Of a stretch of 64,000 bases of DNA, positions 53,597-61,695 are shown one piece after another (position 1 is the first letter of the stretch; every line of letters starts with the position of its first letter). Origin of the DNA: Oscillibacter sp. (lineage in GTDB: Bacteria > Bacillota > Clostridia > Oscillospirales > Oscillospiraceae); assembly GCA_022791875.1 (NCBI GenBank), contig JAAVZX010000048.1:62001-126000 (forward strand), written 5' to 3'. A program made the translations under genes and the position numbers. The notes below the pieces were generated by a model. It searched no databases. It worked only from the letters and a program-made list of their open reading frames with translations, and was not told the DNA's origin.

Positions 53597-54637
53597 GTGA
53601 ACAGCGAGGAAATCGCCAGGCTTGCGAATGTGTCCCGTGCAACCGTGTCCAGAGTTATGAACGGGCACCCAAACGTCTCGGAAAAAACCCGGAAAAAAAT
53701 TGAGAAAATCATCCGGGAGCACAACTATTTTCCGGATACGTCCGCGAGAAGCCTGGCCGGCGTCAACAGCCGGTTTATCGGCCTTTTTATCATCGACTTC
53801 ACCTCCGAGCACGGTGAATATACAGTTTCCCGATCCACCTTCTTCTATGAATTTGTGGGCTACGCAATTGATGTTGCCAACAAGTACCGCTATAACCTGG
53901 TGACCACGATCATCCACCGGGACAACATCGACGACATCGACCGCCTCTTTCAAAGCCACAGCATCGCGGGCGGCATTATCCTTGGCGACCTGCTGGACCA
54001 AAAGACCCTTGCGCATATTTCCGCCAGCGGATACCCGATCGTTCTCTGCCACCAGATTCGCTACAGTCCCTCTCCCAATATTGTCACAGTCAATCTTGAT
54101 AATTTCAGGTGCGGCCGTATGGCGGGAGAGGAATTGGTCCGCCATGGGCACAAAAAAATCGCCCACATCACCGGCGAGGCCCGCAGAATGGCGGTCCAGG
54201 ATCGACTGGACGGCTTCGTCAGCGCCTTAACCGCCTCCGGAATCTCCTATAATCAGGAGAAATATGTATTTTTTGGCGAGTTTTACCGGAGGAAAAGTGC
54301 ATACGAGGGCGTAAAGGCCCTTCTGGAGCGCTGCCGGGACGACCTTCCTACGGCGATGTTCATCACCTCCTCCATGCTCCAGGTCGGTGCGCTCAACGCG
54401 ATTCGGGAGGCGGGGCTCAGCGTTCCCGAGGACATTTCAATTATTGGTATGGGAGAACTTGATGCCGAAATTTACACAACGCCGCCTCTCTCTGAGGTCT
54501 TTCTGGGATGTGAAAAATTTGCCGCGGCTGCGGTCAGCAGGCTGTTGGAATCCATAGAAAATCCCTCGCCGCAAATCCGGAACCATATCATCTCCGAATG
54601 GAGACTCATATCCCGCGGCAGCATTCAAAAATTGTAG
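53597..54637 (+). CDS. LacI family transcriptional regulator
   Basis: A 346-residue LacI/GalR regulator. The N-terminal helix-turn-helix IARLANVSRATVSRVMNG (about 6-23) and hinge (RSLAGVNSRFIGLFI) lead into the periplasmic-binding-like sugar domain. The start is GTG at 53597 with GGAAGGAGG upstream. Divergence from the fuconate dehydratase gene makes a sugar acid or its product the likely ligand. Confidence 0.92.
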   Translation: MNSEEIARLANVSRATVSRVMNGHPNVSEKTRKKIEKIIREHNYFPDTSARSLAGVNSRFIGLFIIDFTSEHGEYTVSRSTFFYEFVGYAIDVANKYRYNLVTTIIHRDNIDDIDRLFQSHSIAGGIILGDLLDQKTLAHISASGYPIVLCHQIRYSPSPNIVTVNLDNFRCGRMAGEELVRHGHKKIAHITGEARRMAVQDRLDGFVSALTASGISYNQEKYVFFGEFYRRKSAYEGVKALLERCRDDLPTAMFITSSMLQVGALNAIREAGLSVPEDISIIGMGELDAEIYTTPPLSEVFLGCEKFAAAAVSRLLESIENPSPQIRNHIISEWRLISRGSIQKL

Positions 54638-54716
54638 CACTTAGAAGTAAGCCTTTCCCGAAAAAACCGAAAGAACACGCAGCAAAGGTAAACTCAGGCG
54701 GCAGGATGGAAGGATG

Positions 54717-54881
54717 TCCGGAAACGGCAGAGGGAGCCTGGTCAAGAGCGGAGTGTGGACGCAGAGTGTTGTAAACGGCCTCCATGTGGATAAGGATATC
54801 GGCCTGCGGTTGAGCGCGCGTTTCATAATGCCGCAGGTAAACAAGTCCGCATTTGAGGCTGCTGAAAAAGTTCCCGGCCAC
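54717..54881 (-). pseudogene. IS3-type transposase remnant
   Basis: About 55 residues match the end of IS3-family OrfB integrases: NFFSSLKCGLVYLRHYETR, then HMEAVYNTLRPHSALDQAPS. The catalytic DDE core is missing and the reading frame simply follows the XRE stop codon, so this is a scar of an insertion sequence. The downstream end runs toward the lacI-type gene. Confidence 0.75.
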
Positions 54882-55124
54882 TCAATAGATTTCCTGCTCC
54901 AGGGCATCAAATTCCGGGGTTGAGAAGAACTCTCCCAGCGTAATGTCCAGACCGTCACAAATCTTTTTGATTGTTGAAACCGTCGTGCTGTTATTCCGGC
55001 CGCTGACGATATTGTTGACTGTGGACTGCGTAATGCCGCAGATTGTGCATAATTTGTTCACTGAAATGTTGCGTTCCTGGCATAAGCCCAGGATGCGCTT
55101 CCTTACTGCTATGCTGACATTCAC
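54882..55124 (-). CDS. XRE family transcriptional regulator
   Basis: An 80-residue single-domain XRE/Cro-type DNA-binding protein. The helix-turn-helix is VNKLCTICGITQSTVNNIVSG (about 22-42), with a fourth helix TIKKICDGLDITLGEFF. No sensor domain. It is divergent from the SLOG gene across a 39-bp palindrome, so it most likely represses both itself and that gene (inference). Its stop lies directly against an IS scar. Confidence 0.88.
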   Translation of the reverse strand: MNVSIAVRKRILGLCQERNISVNKLCTICGITQSTVNNIVSGRNNSTTVSTIKKICDGLDITLGEFFSTPEFDALEQEIY

Positions 55125-55174
55125 GGCAGTCCCCCCAATTTCTCATTGAGGATACCAAAGAGGTACTTGAAAAG

Positions 55175-55213
55175 TTTAACTCTTTTGAGTTAAAATAACT
55201 CAAAAGAGTTAAA
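55175..55213. promoter_or_regulatory. Double palindromic operator, XRE/SLOG
   Basis: Two 18-bp arms (55175-55192 and 55196-55213) are exact reverse complements around AAA. Each arm itself contains AACTC-N4-GAGTT (55178-55191 and 55197-55210), i.e. two dimer sites 19 bp apart, on nearly the same face of the helix. Confidence 0.82.
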
Positions 55214-55231
55214 AAGAATGGGGCTTTTCAA

Positions 55232-55753
55232 ATGAACCTTTATACCTGCGCATTCACCGGCCACCGGCCCAAAAGCTTTCCATGGGGTTATGACGAAAGG
55301 GCCTCTGGCTGTGTATTGCTGAAGGAAGTCCTGGCGGCACAGATATCCTCGCTGGCAGAACAGGGTGTAATGGACTGGCTATCCGGCATGGCTCTGGGGG
55401 TGGACCTCTGGTGCGCCCAAATTGTCCTTGACCTGAGAAAGAACAATCCTGCGCTGAAGCTCCACGCCATCCTCCCCTGTGAAGGGCAGGAGGACAAGTG
55501 GCCAGCTTCAGCGCAGACGCTGTACCGCTCTATCCTGGGGCAGGCAGACGAGGCGATCTATGTGAACCGGGAGTATAGTGTAAACTGTATGCTGGAGCGC
55601 AACCGATACATGGTGGAGCATTCATCCATTCTGCTGGCCGTCTACAATGGGGCCTATCGAAGCGGAACGGGAATGACGGTGCGCTATGCCCAAAAGCTGG
55701 GGCGGGAGATCATCGTCATTGACCCCATCACCAGAGCTTTCAAGAGCGAATAA
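55232..55753 (+). CDS. SLOG-fold DUF1273 protein
   Basis: A 173-residue SLOG (DUF1273/YpsA-like) protein with a Rossmann-like nucleotide-binding fold. FTGHRPKSFPWGYDE (about 8-22), SGMALGVDLWCAQ (about 52-64), and the end GTGMTVRYAQKLGREIIVID are family signatures. SLOG domains are thought to bind nucleotide-derived ligands, and some occur in stress or anti-phage systems; the role here is unknown. The start is preceded by the double operator, so it is probably silenced until the XRE repressor is lifted. Confidence 0.85.
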   Translation: MNLYTCAFTGHRPKSFPWGYDERASGCVLLKEVLAAQISSLAEQGVMDWLSGMALGVDLWCAQIVLDLRKNNPALKLHAILPCEGQEDKWPASAQTLYRSILGQADEAIYVNREYSVNCMLERNRYMVEHSSILLAVYNGAYRSGTGMTVRYAQKLGREIIVIDPITRAFKSE

Positions 55754-55813
55754 GCAAAAATCTTTTGTGTAAAAAGAGTAAGATTATGTTGATCGACATT
55801 TGTGACGATGAAG

Positions 55814-55949
55814 AGCGGGGATGGCAACGGGAATTTTGGCCCCAATGACCCGATAATCCGTGAACAGCTGGCTGTTATGCTTTGGCAGTACGCTGACAAT
55901 TCAGCGGTTACAAACAAAGCACTGCACTTCAATGACACGGACGAGATTA
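55814..55949 (+). pseudogene. SLH-domain gene fragment
   Basis: One frame reads GDGNGNFGPNDPIIREQLAV then MLWQYADN... and NDTDEI, an SLH domain without start codon, signal peptide or continuation. It ends exactly where a mosaic element begins, so the gene was broken there. At 55786 an ATG in another frame gives MLIDICDDEE, which recalls a response-regulator start but is too short to call. Confidence 0.65.
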
Positions 55950-56169
55950 GGGGCGCGGGGGGAAGGGCGGACACAGAGGTCCGCCCCTACGGATGCGTTT
56001 TGTAAACAGTCACAAGAATTTGTGGGACCTTCCATGTCAATGGAAGGTCCCACTCGCTTATGCTGCGTTACCGTGTGACAAGCTTTAACAACCGCCAGAG
56101 TATAGAGCGGTACTAAAAAGTTCTTTTTCGGTTCCTTTTTCTTTCAAGAAAAAGGAACCCGCCGGAGGC
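55950..56169 (+). repeat. Mosaic element, E-P-G-T
   Basis: E with GGGCGGACACAGAGGTCCGC, P hairpin GTGGGACCTTCCAT to ATGGAAGGTCCCAC (about 56021-56052), G, T hairpin with AAAAAGGAAC arms, and core CCCGCCGGAGGC (56158-56169). Confidence 0.86.
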
Positions 56170-56172
56170 ACG

Positions 56173-56427
56173 TCAACCCCTCTGCTCCAGGAGTGCAGCG
56201 AGGGCTTCGAGGGATTCCTCCGCGTCGGCGCCCTCGGCGTTGAGTTCTACGTGTACGCCCTTGCGCAGTCCTAACGATAAAAAGCCCAGGAGGCTCTTTG
56301 CGTTCACACGGTTGCCGTTCTGGGCAATCTGAATGTAGCTGGAATATTTGTTGGCCGTATTTATAAATGTCGCTGCGATTGGATTGACTTGATCCTCCCG
56401 GATCTGCACTTCAACAATTCGTTTCAT
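56173..56427 (-). CDS. Crh-like HPr-family protein
   Basis: An 84-residue HPr-fold protein. The regulatory serine site VNAKSLLGFLSLG is intact (Ser45, equivalent to HPr Ser46), but the PTS active-site region reads EDQVNPIAATF, with Gln13 in place of the phosphorylatable His15 and no Arg17. Such Gln variants (Crh in Bacillus) act in carbon catabolite repression with CcpA rather than sugar transport. No ptsI is adjacent. ATG at 56427 is chosen. Confidence 0.82.
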   Translation of the reverse strand: MKRIVEVQIREDQVNPIAATFINTANKYSSYIQIAQNGNRVNAKSLLGFLSLGLRKGVHVELNAEGADAEESLEALAALLEQRG

Positions 56428-56537
56428 GTCCCCACTCCGTTCTGTCAAATTGTTAGGAATCAGTATACCATAATCCTTTGGTCAGTTCCACTTTTTATTA
56501 AAAAAGTGTGGATGAAATGCCGCCTCCTTTTTTCGGG

Positions 56538-57650
56538 TCAGCGGCCGTAGATGAATGCGTCGCATTTCAGCATTCCGTTATACAGCTTCCTCTTCCTGTC
56601 CGCCGGACGGCCAAAGCAGCGCTCAAACTCCGTGTGGGAGCTGAGTACAATCAGCCGCCACTTTTGGGGCAGGGCCTGCATCGCCGCGCCGAAGGACCTG
56701 TAGAGTTCCTCCGCCTCCTGCTTCTCCATGAGACGCTCACCGTAGGGCGGGTTCGTTACGATCTGGCCGTATGGACTGTCCGGGAAGCGGAATTTGGAGG
56801 CGTCCGCTTCCTCAAATTTTATGCAGTCCGAAACGCCTGCAAGCTCTGCGTTGTGGCGGGCCAGCTCGACTGCCGCGGGGTCGATGTCGCCGCCCCAGAT
56901 GTCGTAGGAGCCGTGGAACTCCTTGTCCTGGGCCTCGTCAGCGGCATCCATCCAGAGTCTGCCGGGGAGGACTTTCCAGTGCTGTGCGGCGAAGCGGCGG
57001 TCCAGACCCGGGGCGCGGTTTTTGGCAATCAGCGCCGCCTCAATGGGGATAGTCCCGGAGCCGCAGAAAGGGTCCCGGAAGGGGTCTTTACCGCGGTAGC
57101 GGGAGAGAGTTACAAGAGCCGCCGCCAGGGTTTCCCGCAGGGGCGCTCCCATATTCTGGGCGCGATAGCCGCGCTTGTAGAGGCCGTCGCCGGAGGTGTC
57201 CAGATAGAGAAAAGTGGTGTCCTTCACGATGGCAAACTGGATCTGATAGCGGCGTCCGGACTCGGGGAGAGTTTCGACGCCGTAGACGTGGCCCAGGCGC
57301 TTCGCCGCCGCCTTTTTCACGATGGACTGGCAGGCGGGAACGGAATGCAGGGCGGAATTCAGGGAGTAGCCCTTCACGGGGAACTCGCCGTCGCCGGGAA
57401 TGAAGTCCTCCCAGGGGAGGGCCAGGACGCCCTGAAAGAGGCTTTCAAAATCGGGGGCGGGGAAGCTGCCCAGCTCCATGAGGACCCTGGCCCCGCAGCG
57501 CAGATTGATATTCAGACGGGGGATGTCCGCCAAGGTGCCGGAGCAGTGGACCCGCCCGTTCTCCGCCTTGACCTCCGGCTGGCCCAGACGGCGCAGTTCC
57601 TCCGCCACCAGGCTCTCCAGGCCCAGGAGACAGGGAATGGTGAACGTCAT
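56538..57650 (-). CDS. THUMP-domain class I RNA methyltransferase
   Basis: A 370-residue SAM-dependent RNA methyltransferase (RlmL/YpsC-like). An N-terminal ferredoxin-like/THUMP region (about 1-150) precedes a Rossmann methylase domain with DPFCGSGTIPIEAA (SAM site, about 188-201) and the catalytic NPPYGERL (about 283-290), typical of N2-guanine methylation. ATG at 57650 has GAGGAGG. 23S rRNA is the probable target. Confidence 0.88.
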   Translation of the reverse strand: MTFTIPCLLGLESLVAEELRRLGQPEVKAENGRVHCSGTLADIPRLNINLRCGARVLMELGSFPAPDFESLFQGVLALPWEDFIPGDGEFPVKGYSLNSALHSVPACQSIVKKAAAKRLGHVYGVETLPESGRRYQIQFAIVKDTTFLYLDTSGDGLYKRGYRAQNMGAPLRETLAAALVTLSRYRGKDPFRDPFCGSGTIPIEAALIAKNRAPGLDRRFAAQHWKVLPGRLWMDAADEAQDKEFHGSYDIWGGDIDPAAVELARHNAELAGVSDCIKFEEADASKFRFPDSPYGQIVTNPPYGERLMEKQEAEELYRSFGAAMQALPQKWRLIVLSSHTEFERCFGRPADRKRKLYNGMLKCDAFIYGR

Positions 57651-57728
57651 GGAGACGCCTCCTCTTCTTGTAATTTCGCGGGGGAATCCGGGGGTGGATT
57701 TTTGGGGAAATCTGTGATACAATTGTTT

Positions 57729-57760
57729 AATTGATAATGGATAATTGATAATGGATAATG
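57729..57760 (+). repeat. Solo arm of MITE-like element
   Basis: A single 32-bp arm AATTGATAATGGATAATTGA... identical in pattern to the arms at 42591 and 43914, with no partner nearby. Next to it, a CCGGCGCGG/CCGCGCCGG stem (about 57797-57829) may terminate the small gene at 57836. Confidence 0.72.
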
Positions 57761-57835
57761 TTTTTTGGGGGGCGGCTTTGCTGCTGTATGGGGGTCCGGC
57801 GCGGCGGGATGCGAGCCCCCCGCGCCGGGTGTATG

Positions 57836-58018
57836 CTATTTGCTTGCTTCGGCCTGCCGGAGACGGGCGGCCTGGATTTGCAGGCCGTGGAAGGAAATAA
57901 CGCCGTCGTCTTTGTCCCAGAGGGCGTCCTGAATCGACGGGGACAGGCTGTAGAAATACTCGTAGGCCGACGGGTCCTGATCCAGCATGTCCGACAGGCA
58001 GAGATACATGGCATCCAT
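57836..58018 (-). CDS. Small unknown protein
   Basis: A 60-residue acidic-to-neutral protein, MDAMYLCLSDMLDQDPSAYE..., with a regular helical pattern and ending RLRQAEASK. GGAGG lies nine bases before ATG 58018, which supports translation. I recognise no family. It is divergent from the GNAT gene. Confidence 0.6.
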   Translation of the reverse strand: MDAMYLCLSDMLDQDPSAYEYFYSLSPSIQDALWDKDDGVISFHGLQIQAARLRQAEASK

Positions 58019-58079
58019 TTGCACTCACCTCCGCCTCCTAGTGTGTCCTGGGGTGGCGAAGGGAAACGGGGGAAATGTT

Positions 58080-58538
58080 ATGAAAAATGTGAAAATTCAG
58101 AAAATTACGGAAAATAAACGGGATTTCCTGCCCCTGCTCCTTCTGGGAGACGAGCAGGAGGACATGATCGAGCGCTACCTGGATCGGGGAACCCTGCTTG
58201 CGCTGTATGACGATGGCCTGCGGGCCGTCTGCGTGGTGACGGACGAGGGGGACGGCACCTTCGAGGTGAAAAACCTGGCCGTTCAGCCGGAGAGCCAGAG
58301 GCAGGGCTACGGGCGGACTATGCTGCGCTTTGCCGCTTACGTCTGCTATTCCAAATGGGGCGGAAAGCGGCTCCTGGTGGGCACCGGGGACAGCCCGCGG
58401 ACCATCCCCTTTTACAAAGCCTGCGGGTTCCGGGAGAGTTACCGCGTGCCGGACTTTTTTACCGAGAATTACGACCATCCGATTTATGAGGACGGGGTGC
58501 TTCTGCGGGATATGGTGTACCTGGAAATGAACTTTTGA
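58080..58538 (+). CDS. GNAT family N-acetyltransferase
   Basis: A 152-residue GNAT acetyltransferase. Acetyl-CoA site QPESQRQGYGRTML (Q-x2-G-x-G/A loop, about 77-90) and the later FYKACGFRE (about 119-127) are typical. The acceptor is unknown. An MBL hydrolase gene follows after 23 bp, so they may be co-transcribed. Confidence 0.85.
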   Translation: MKNVKIQKITENKRDFLPLLLLGDEQEDMIERYLDRGTLLALYDDGLRAVCVVTDEGDGTFEVKNLAVQPESQRQGYGRTMLRFAAYVCYSKWGGKRLLVGTGDSPRTIPFYKACGFRESYRVPDFFTENYDHPIYEDGVLLRDMVYLEMNF

Positions 58539-58561
58539 CACGGACGCGGAAAGGCGGTTTT

Positions 58562-59245
58562 ATGATGGATCAAAGATGCAGCGTGGAGAGAATTGCCTGC
58601 GGGAATGTGAACTGCTACCTGGTGCGGGGTCCCGCAGGGGCTATTCTGGTGGACACGGGGCGCGCGGCCCAGCGGGAGAAGGTGCTGAACGCCTGCCGGG
58701 GCGCGGGGGTGCGGCTGCTGGTGCTGACCCATGGGCACGTGGACCATGTGCAGAACGCCGCGTTTCTGGCGGAGGCGTTGGGGGTGCCCATTGCCATGAG
58801 TCCCGCGGACGCGGGGCTGGCGCGGGACAACTGCTCCAGGGCGTTGAAGGGACGCGGGCTGATGGGGAAGGCGCTGCTGGCGGCTTCCGTTCGGAGCTTT
58901 CGGCGGGACCCAATTCCGGCGTTTGCGGCGTCGGTGTGGCTGGAGGACGGGGACCGGCTGGATGAGTACGGGGTGCCCGCGCGGGTGCTGGCGTTGCCGG
59001 GACATACGGCGGGGTCTATCGGGCTGGACCTGCCGGAGGGGCGTCCGCTGGGAGGTGCGGGGCCGGATTGGGCCGGGGGACAGACGCTGGTGGGCGACGC
59101 GCTGATGAATATGGGCAGGCCGGGGCTGTCGCTGCTGTATGAGGACCGGGAGGCGCTGGCGGAGAGCGGGCGCGTCATTGCGGGGCTGGGGGAGCGGAGG
59201 ATTTGGTTCGGGCATGGGGGGCCGGTGGGGAACCGGGTGTGGTAG
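58562..59245 (+). CDS. MBL-fold hydrolase (glyoxalase II-like)
   Basis: A 227-residue metallo-beta-lactamase-fold hydrolase. THGHVDHVQNA (about 53-63) is the metal-binding HxHxDH motif; further ligands are His in LPGHTAGSIG, Asp in VGDALMN and His in FGHGGPVG. ATG at 58562 with GGAAAGGCGG upstream is preferred over a TTG at 58535. Substrate unknown. Confidence 0.86.
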   Translation: MMDQRCSVERIACGNVNCYLVRGPAGAILVDTGRAAQREKVLNACRGAGVRLLVLTHGHVDHVQNAAFLAEALGVPIAMSPADAGLARDNCSRALKGRGLMGKALLAASVRSFRRDPIPAFAASVWLEDGDRLDEYGVPARVLALPGHTAGSIGLDLPEGRPLGGAGPDWAGGQTLVGDALMNMGRPGLSLLYEDREALAESGRVIAGLGERRIWFGHGGPVGNRVW

Positions 59246-59258
59246 GGGTGTTCTGTGG

Positions 59259-59558
59259 GTGCGGAGGGCGCGGGGGACGGGCGGGCGCGGAGGTCCGCCC
59301 CTACGGGGGGCGTATTGAGGTGGCGGGTGCCATGTTGTGGGGGCATGTCAGGTGGGTGCGGTGGTCGCGGGGGAGGGGTCGGCGAGGGCACCGCCCCCTA
59401 CGGTGTGCATCCCAACAAATCCTGCGGGACCTGAAAGGTTCCGCATGCAGGCACCCCCATTCCGACGCAAAAGCCTAAACACCCACCAGGTTCGCGTCGC
59501 GTTAAAGCTCTTTTCGGTTCCTTTTCTCTCGAGAAAAGGAACCCGCCGGAGGCCTCCC
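59259..59558 (+). repeat. Mosaic element, E-E-F-G-T
   Basis: Two E blocks (GGGCGCGGAGGTCCGCCCC-type and GGCGAGGGCACCGCC-type), F hairpin GGGACCTGAAAGGTTCC, a variant G with TTCGCGTCGCGTTAAAG, T, and core CCCGCCGGAGGC (59542-59553). It fills the 338-bp gap between convergent genes. Confidence 0.86.
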
Positions 59559-59583
59559 GTCTCTCGTCCCCCGTTGGCAGCGT

Positions 59584-60750
59584 TTAGCCGATGGCCCGGA
59601 CGCGGATGACGTTGGGGAGGGCTTTGACGTCGGTGATGACGGAGGCGTCGATGCGGTCGCCTAGGTCGACGAGGGTGTAGGCGTAGTCGCCTTTGGATTT
59701 GTTGCTGAGGTTTTCTACGTTGACGCCGTCCTGGCTGAGAAGCCTGGTGATGTTGGCCAGCATGGCGGGGATGTTCTTGTGGATGATGCACAGGCGCATG
59801 GCGCCGCTGCGCTCCAGGGTTACGTCGGGGAGATTGACGGAATTGCGGATGTTGCCGTTTTCCAGGTAGTCGCGGAGGGCGTTGGCGGCCATGACGGCGC
59901 AGTTCTGCTCGCTCTCCGGGGTGGAGCCGCCCAGGTGGGGCATGGCTATGACGTGGGGGGTGTTCACCAGGGCGTTGGTGGGGAAGTCGGTCACGTAGGC
60001 GGTGACCTGGCCTGCGTCCAGGGCGGCGATGAGGGCTTCGTCGTCCACGATGCCGCCGCGGGCCAGGTTGATCAGACGCACGCCGGGCTTCATGGCCGCG
60101 AAGGCCTGGGTGCTGACCATGTGGCGGGTCTTTTCCGTGTAGTGGATGTGGAGGGTGATATAATCCGCTTTGTGGTAGAGCTCGTTGATGTCCTTGACTA
60201 CATGGACGTGACGGTCCAGGCGGAGGGCGGCGTCTACGGAGAGGAAGGGGTCGTAGCCGTAAACGTCCATGCCCATATTCAGGGCCACGTTGGACACCAG
60301 GGAGCCGATGGCACCCAGGCCGACAACACCCAGGGTCTTGCGGTAAATCTCGGGGCCGACGTAGGCGGCTTTGCCCTTCTCGACGACGGTGGAGACGTCG
60401 ACGCCCTCGGCGACCTGCTTCTTCACCCACTGGATGCCGCCGGGGATGTCCCGGGAGGCCATGAGCATGGCGCAGAGGACCAGCTCCTTGACGGCGTTGG
60501 CGTTGGCACCCGGGGTGGAGAAGACGGCGATGCCGGCTTCGGAGCAGCGGTCCAGGGGGATGTTATTCACGCCGACGCCGGCGCGGGCGATGGCCAGCAG
60601 GCTGTCGGGGAATTCAAAGTCCAGCAGGCTGGCGGAGCGGACGAGGATGCCGTCGGGCTGTGGGGCGGTTTCGCTGACGGCGTAGAGGGCGGGGTCGAAG
60701 CGCTCCAGCCCCGCGGGGGAAATCTTGTTGAAGGTTTTGATGTGGTACAT
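59584..60750 (-). CDS. serA: D-3-phosphoglycerate dehydrogenase (SerA-like)
   Basis: A 388-residue D-2-hydroxyacid dehydrogenase with a C-terminal ACT domain, as in SerA. NAD site VGLGAIGSLVSNVALNMGM (about 145-163), catalytic Arg in NLARGGIVDDEAL, Glu in the following helix and His in MPHLGGSTPES; the ACT domain covers about 315-388. It starts serine synthesis from 3-phosphoglycerate; the ACT domain may bind serine. ATG at 60750 has GGAGG. No serB or serC adjacent. Confidence 0.88.
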   Translation of the reverse strand: MYHIKTFNKISPAGLERFDPALYAVSETAPQPDGILVRSASLLDFEFPDSLLAIARAGVGVNNIPLDRCSEAGIAVFSTPGANANAVKELVLCAMLMASRDIPGGIQWVKKQVAEGVDVSTVVEKGKAAYVGPEIYRKTLGVVGLGAIGSLVSNVALNMGMDVYGYDPFLSVDAALRLDRHVHVVKDINELYHKADYITLHIHYTEKTRHMVSTQAFAAMKPGVRLINLARGGIVDDEALIAALDAGQVTAYVTDFPTNALVNTPHVIAMPHLGGSTPESEQNCAVMAANALRDYLENGNIRNSVNLPDVTLERSGAMRLCIIHKNIPAMLANITRLLSQDGVNVENLSNKSKGDYAYTLVDLGDRIDASVITDVKALPNVIRVRAIG

Positions 60751-60801
60751 GATGAAGCCTCCGAAAGAAATATGGTGATTCAATTTGCAATCCGACTTCT
60801 T

Positions 60802-60830
60802 AGTATAGCCGACTTTGCCTGCGGCGGCAA
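60802..60830 (-). promoter_or_regulatory. serA-like gene promoter
   Basis: Minus-strand TTGCCG (60825-60830), 17 bases, TATACT (60802-60807). Confidence 0.7.
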
Positions 60831-60960
60831 TAGGCATTTTCCCAGTGTTTGGAGAAGTTTCCGGACTGCTCTTGCTTTTTTGCACCGAAACGAGTAATTT
60901 ATAGGGTAGAAGGCCCCGTCCGGCGCGTGCCGCCGGAGTGCGGGCCGTATAGAAGGAGCG

Positions 60961-61344
60961 ATGAAGATGCCGTTGATTCCGCTGAGATCCCATGTGAAAA
61001 CTTGCATTTTGGAGAACGCCAACGAGGACTACCGCGCCGCGAAGCGGGCGGCTCAGTACCGGATTGGGAAAGAGGCGATCTATTTCCCGGCGTTTCCGGG
61101 GACGCATTATCTGCCGTATCGGGCCGTGACGCGGGCGCTGACGCGGAATACGCAGCTGCCGCTGACGGGGTGCTGCGGGAAGGCGCTGCCGATGACGCGG
61201 CTGCGGTTATATTATGGCGCGGAGGCGTATCAGGATTTCATGTTTGAGAAGCGTGAGATGGCCAATGAGGCGTTGGACGCGGTGCTGGCGGCGCGGCCGG
61301 ATTTGCCGGAGGAACGGGAGGAGCGGGCGCATAGCGCTATCTGA
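60961..61344 (+). CDS. Conserved-looking protein of unknown function
   Basis: A 127-residue basic soluble protein, with GKEAIYFPAFPGTHYLPYRA (about 37-56) and a TGCCGKALPMTRLRLYYG stretch (about 70-87) bearing paired Cys. No family that I can name. ATG at 60961 has AGAAGGAG. A weak promoter TTGCTT (60872-60877), 17 bases, TAATTT (60895-60900) lies upstream, divergent from the serA-like gene. Confidence 0.75.
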   Translation: MKMPLIPLRSHVKTCILENANEDYRAAKRAAQYRIGKEAIYFPAFPGTHYLPYRAVTRALTRNTQLPLTGCCGKALPMTRLRLYYGAEAYQDFMFEKREMANEALDAVLAARPDLPEEREERAHSAI

Positions 61345-61357
61345 TAATGTGTGCCCT

Positions 61358-61676
61358 GTGGGGGACGGGCGGGCGCAGAGGCCCGCCCCTACGGGGTGCA
61401 TGGCAGGGGCGTGTTTGGCAGGCTGCGGGGAGCGGTTCAGGTAGGTGCGGTGGGCGCGGGGGACGGGACGCCGAGGGCGGCGTCCCCTACGGGGTGCATC
61501 CCAGGCAACCCTGGTGTTTGCAGAAAATAAACCCTGCGGGACCTGAAAGGTTCCGCATGCAGGCATCCCCGTTACCGTGTGACAGGCTATAACAACCTCC
61601 AGCACCACAGAGCGGTATTAAAGCTCTTTTTGGTTACTTTTTCTCTCGAGAAAAGTAACCCGCCGGAGGCCCCCCG
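61358..61676 (+). repeat. Mosaic element, E-E-F-G-T
   Basis: Two E blocks, F hairpin GGGACCTGAAAGGTTCC (about 61538-61554), G with CGTTACCGTGTGACAGGC, T hairpin with GGTTACTTTTTCTC arms, and core CCCGCCGGAGGC (61659-61670). It ends 20 bp before mrnC and carries the sequence just upstream of its ribosome site. Confidence 0.86.
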
Positions 61677-61695
61677 TATGACGAGAGGTGAGTAT

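Noticed and set aside
54606..54716. Extension of the transposase-like frame toward the lacI-type gene
   Set aside because: Residues after SAVSG have no transposase character and overlap the end of the regulator gene, so the call was limited to the matching part.
55786..55848. Short ORF MLIDICDDEE resembling a response-regulator start
   Set aside because: Only about 20 codons before a stop and a weak ribosome site; too little to call a gene.
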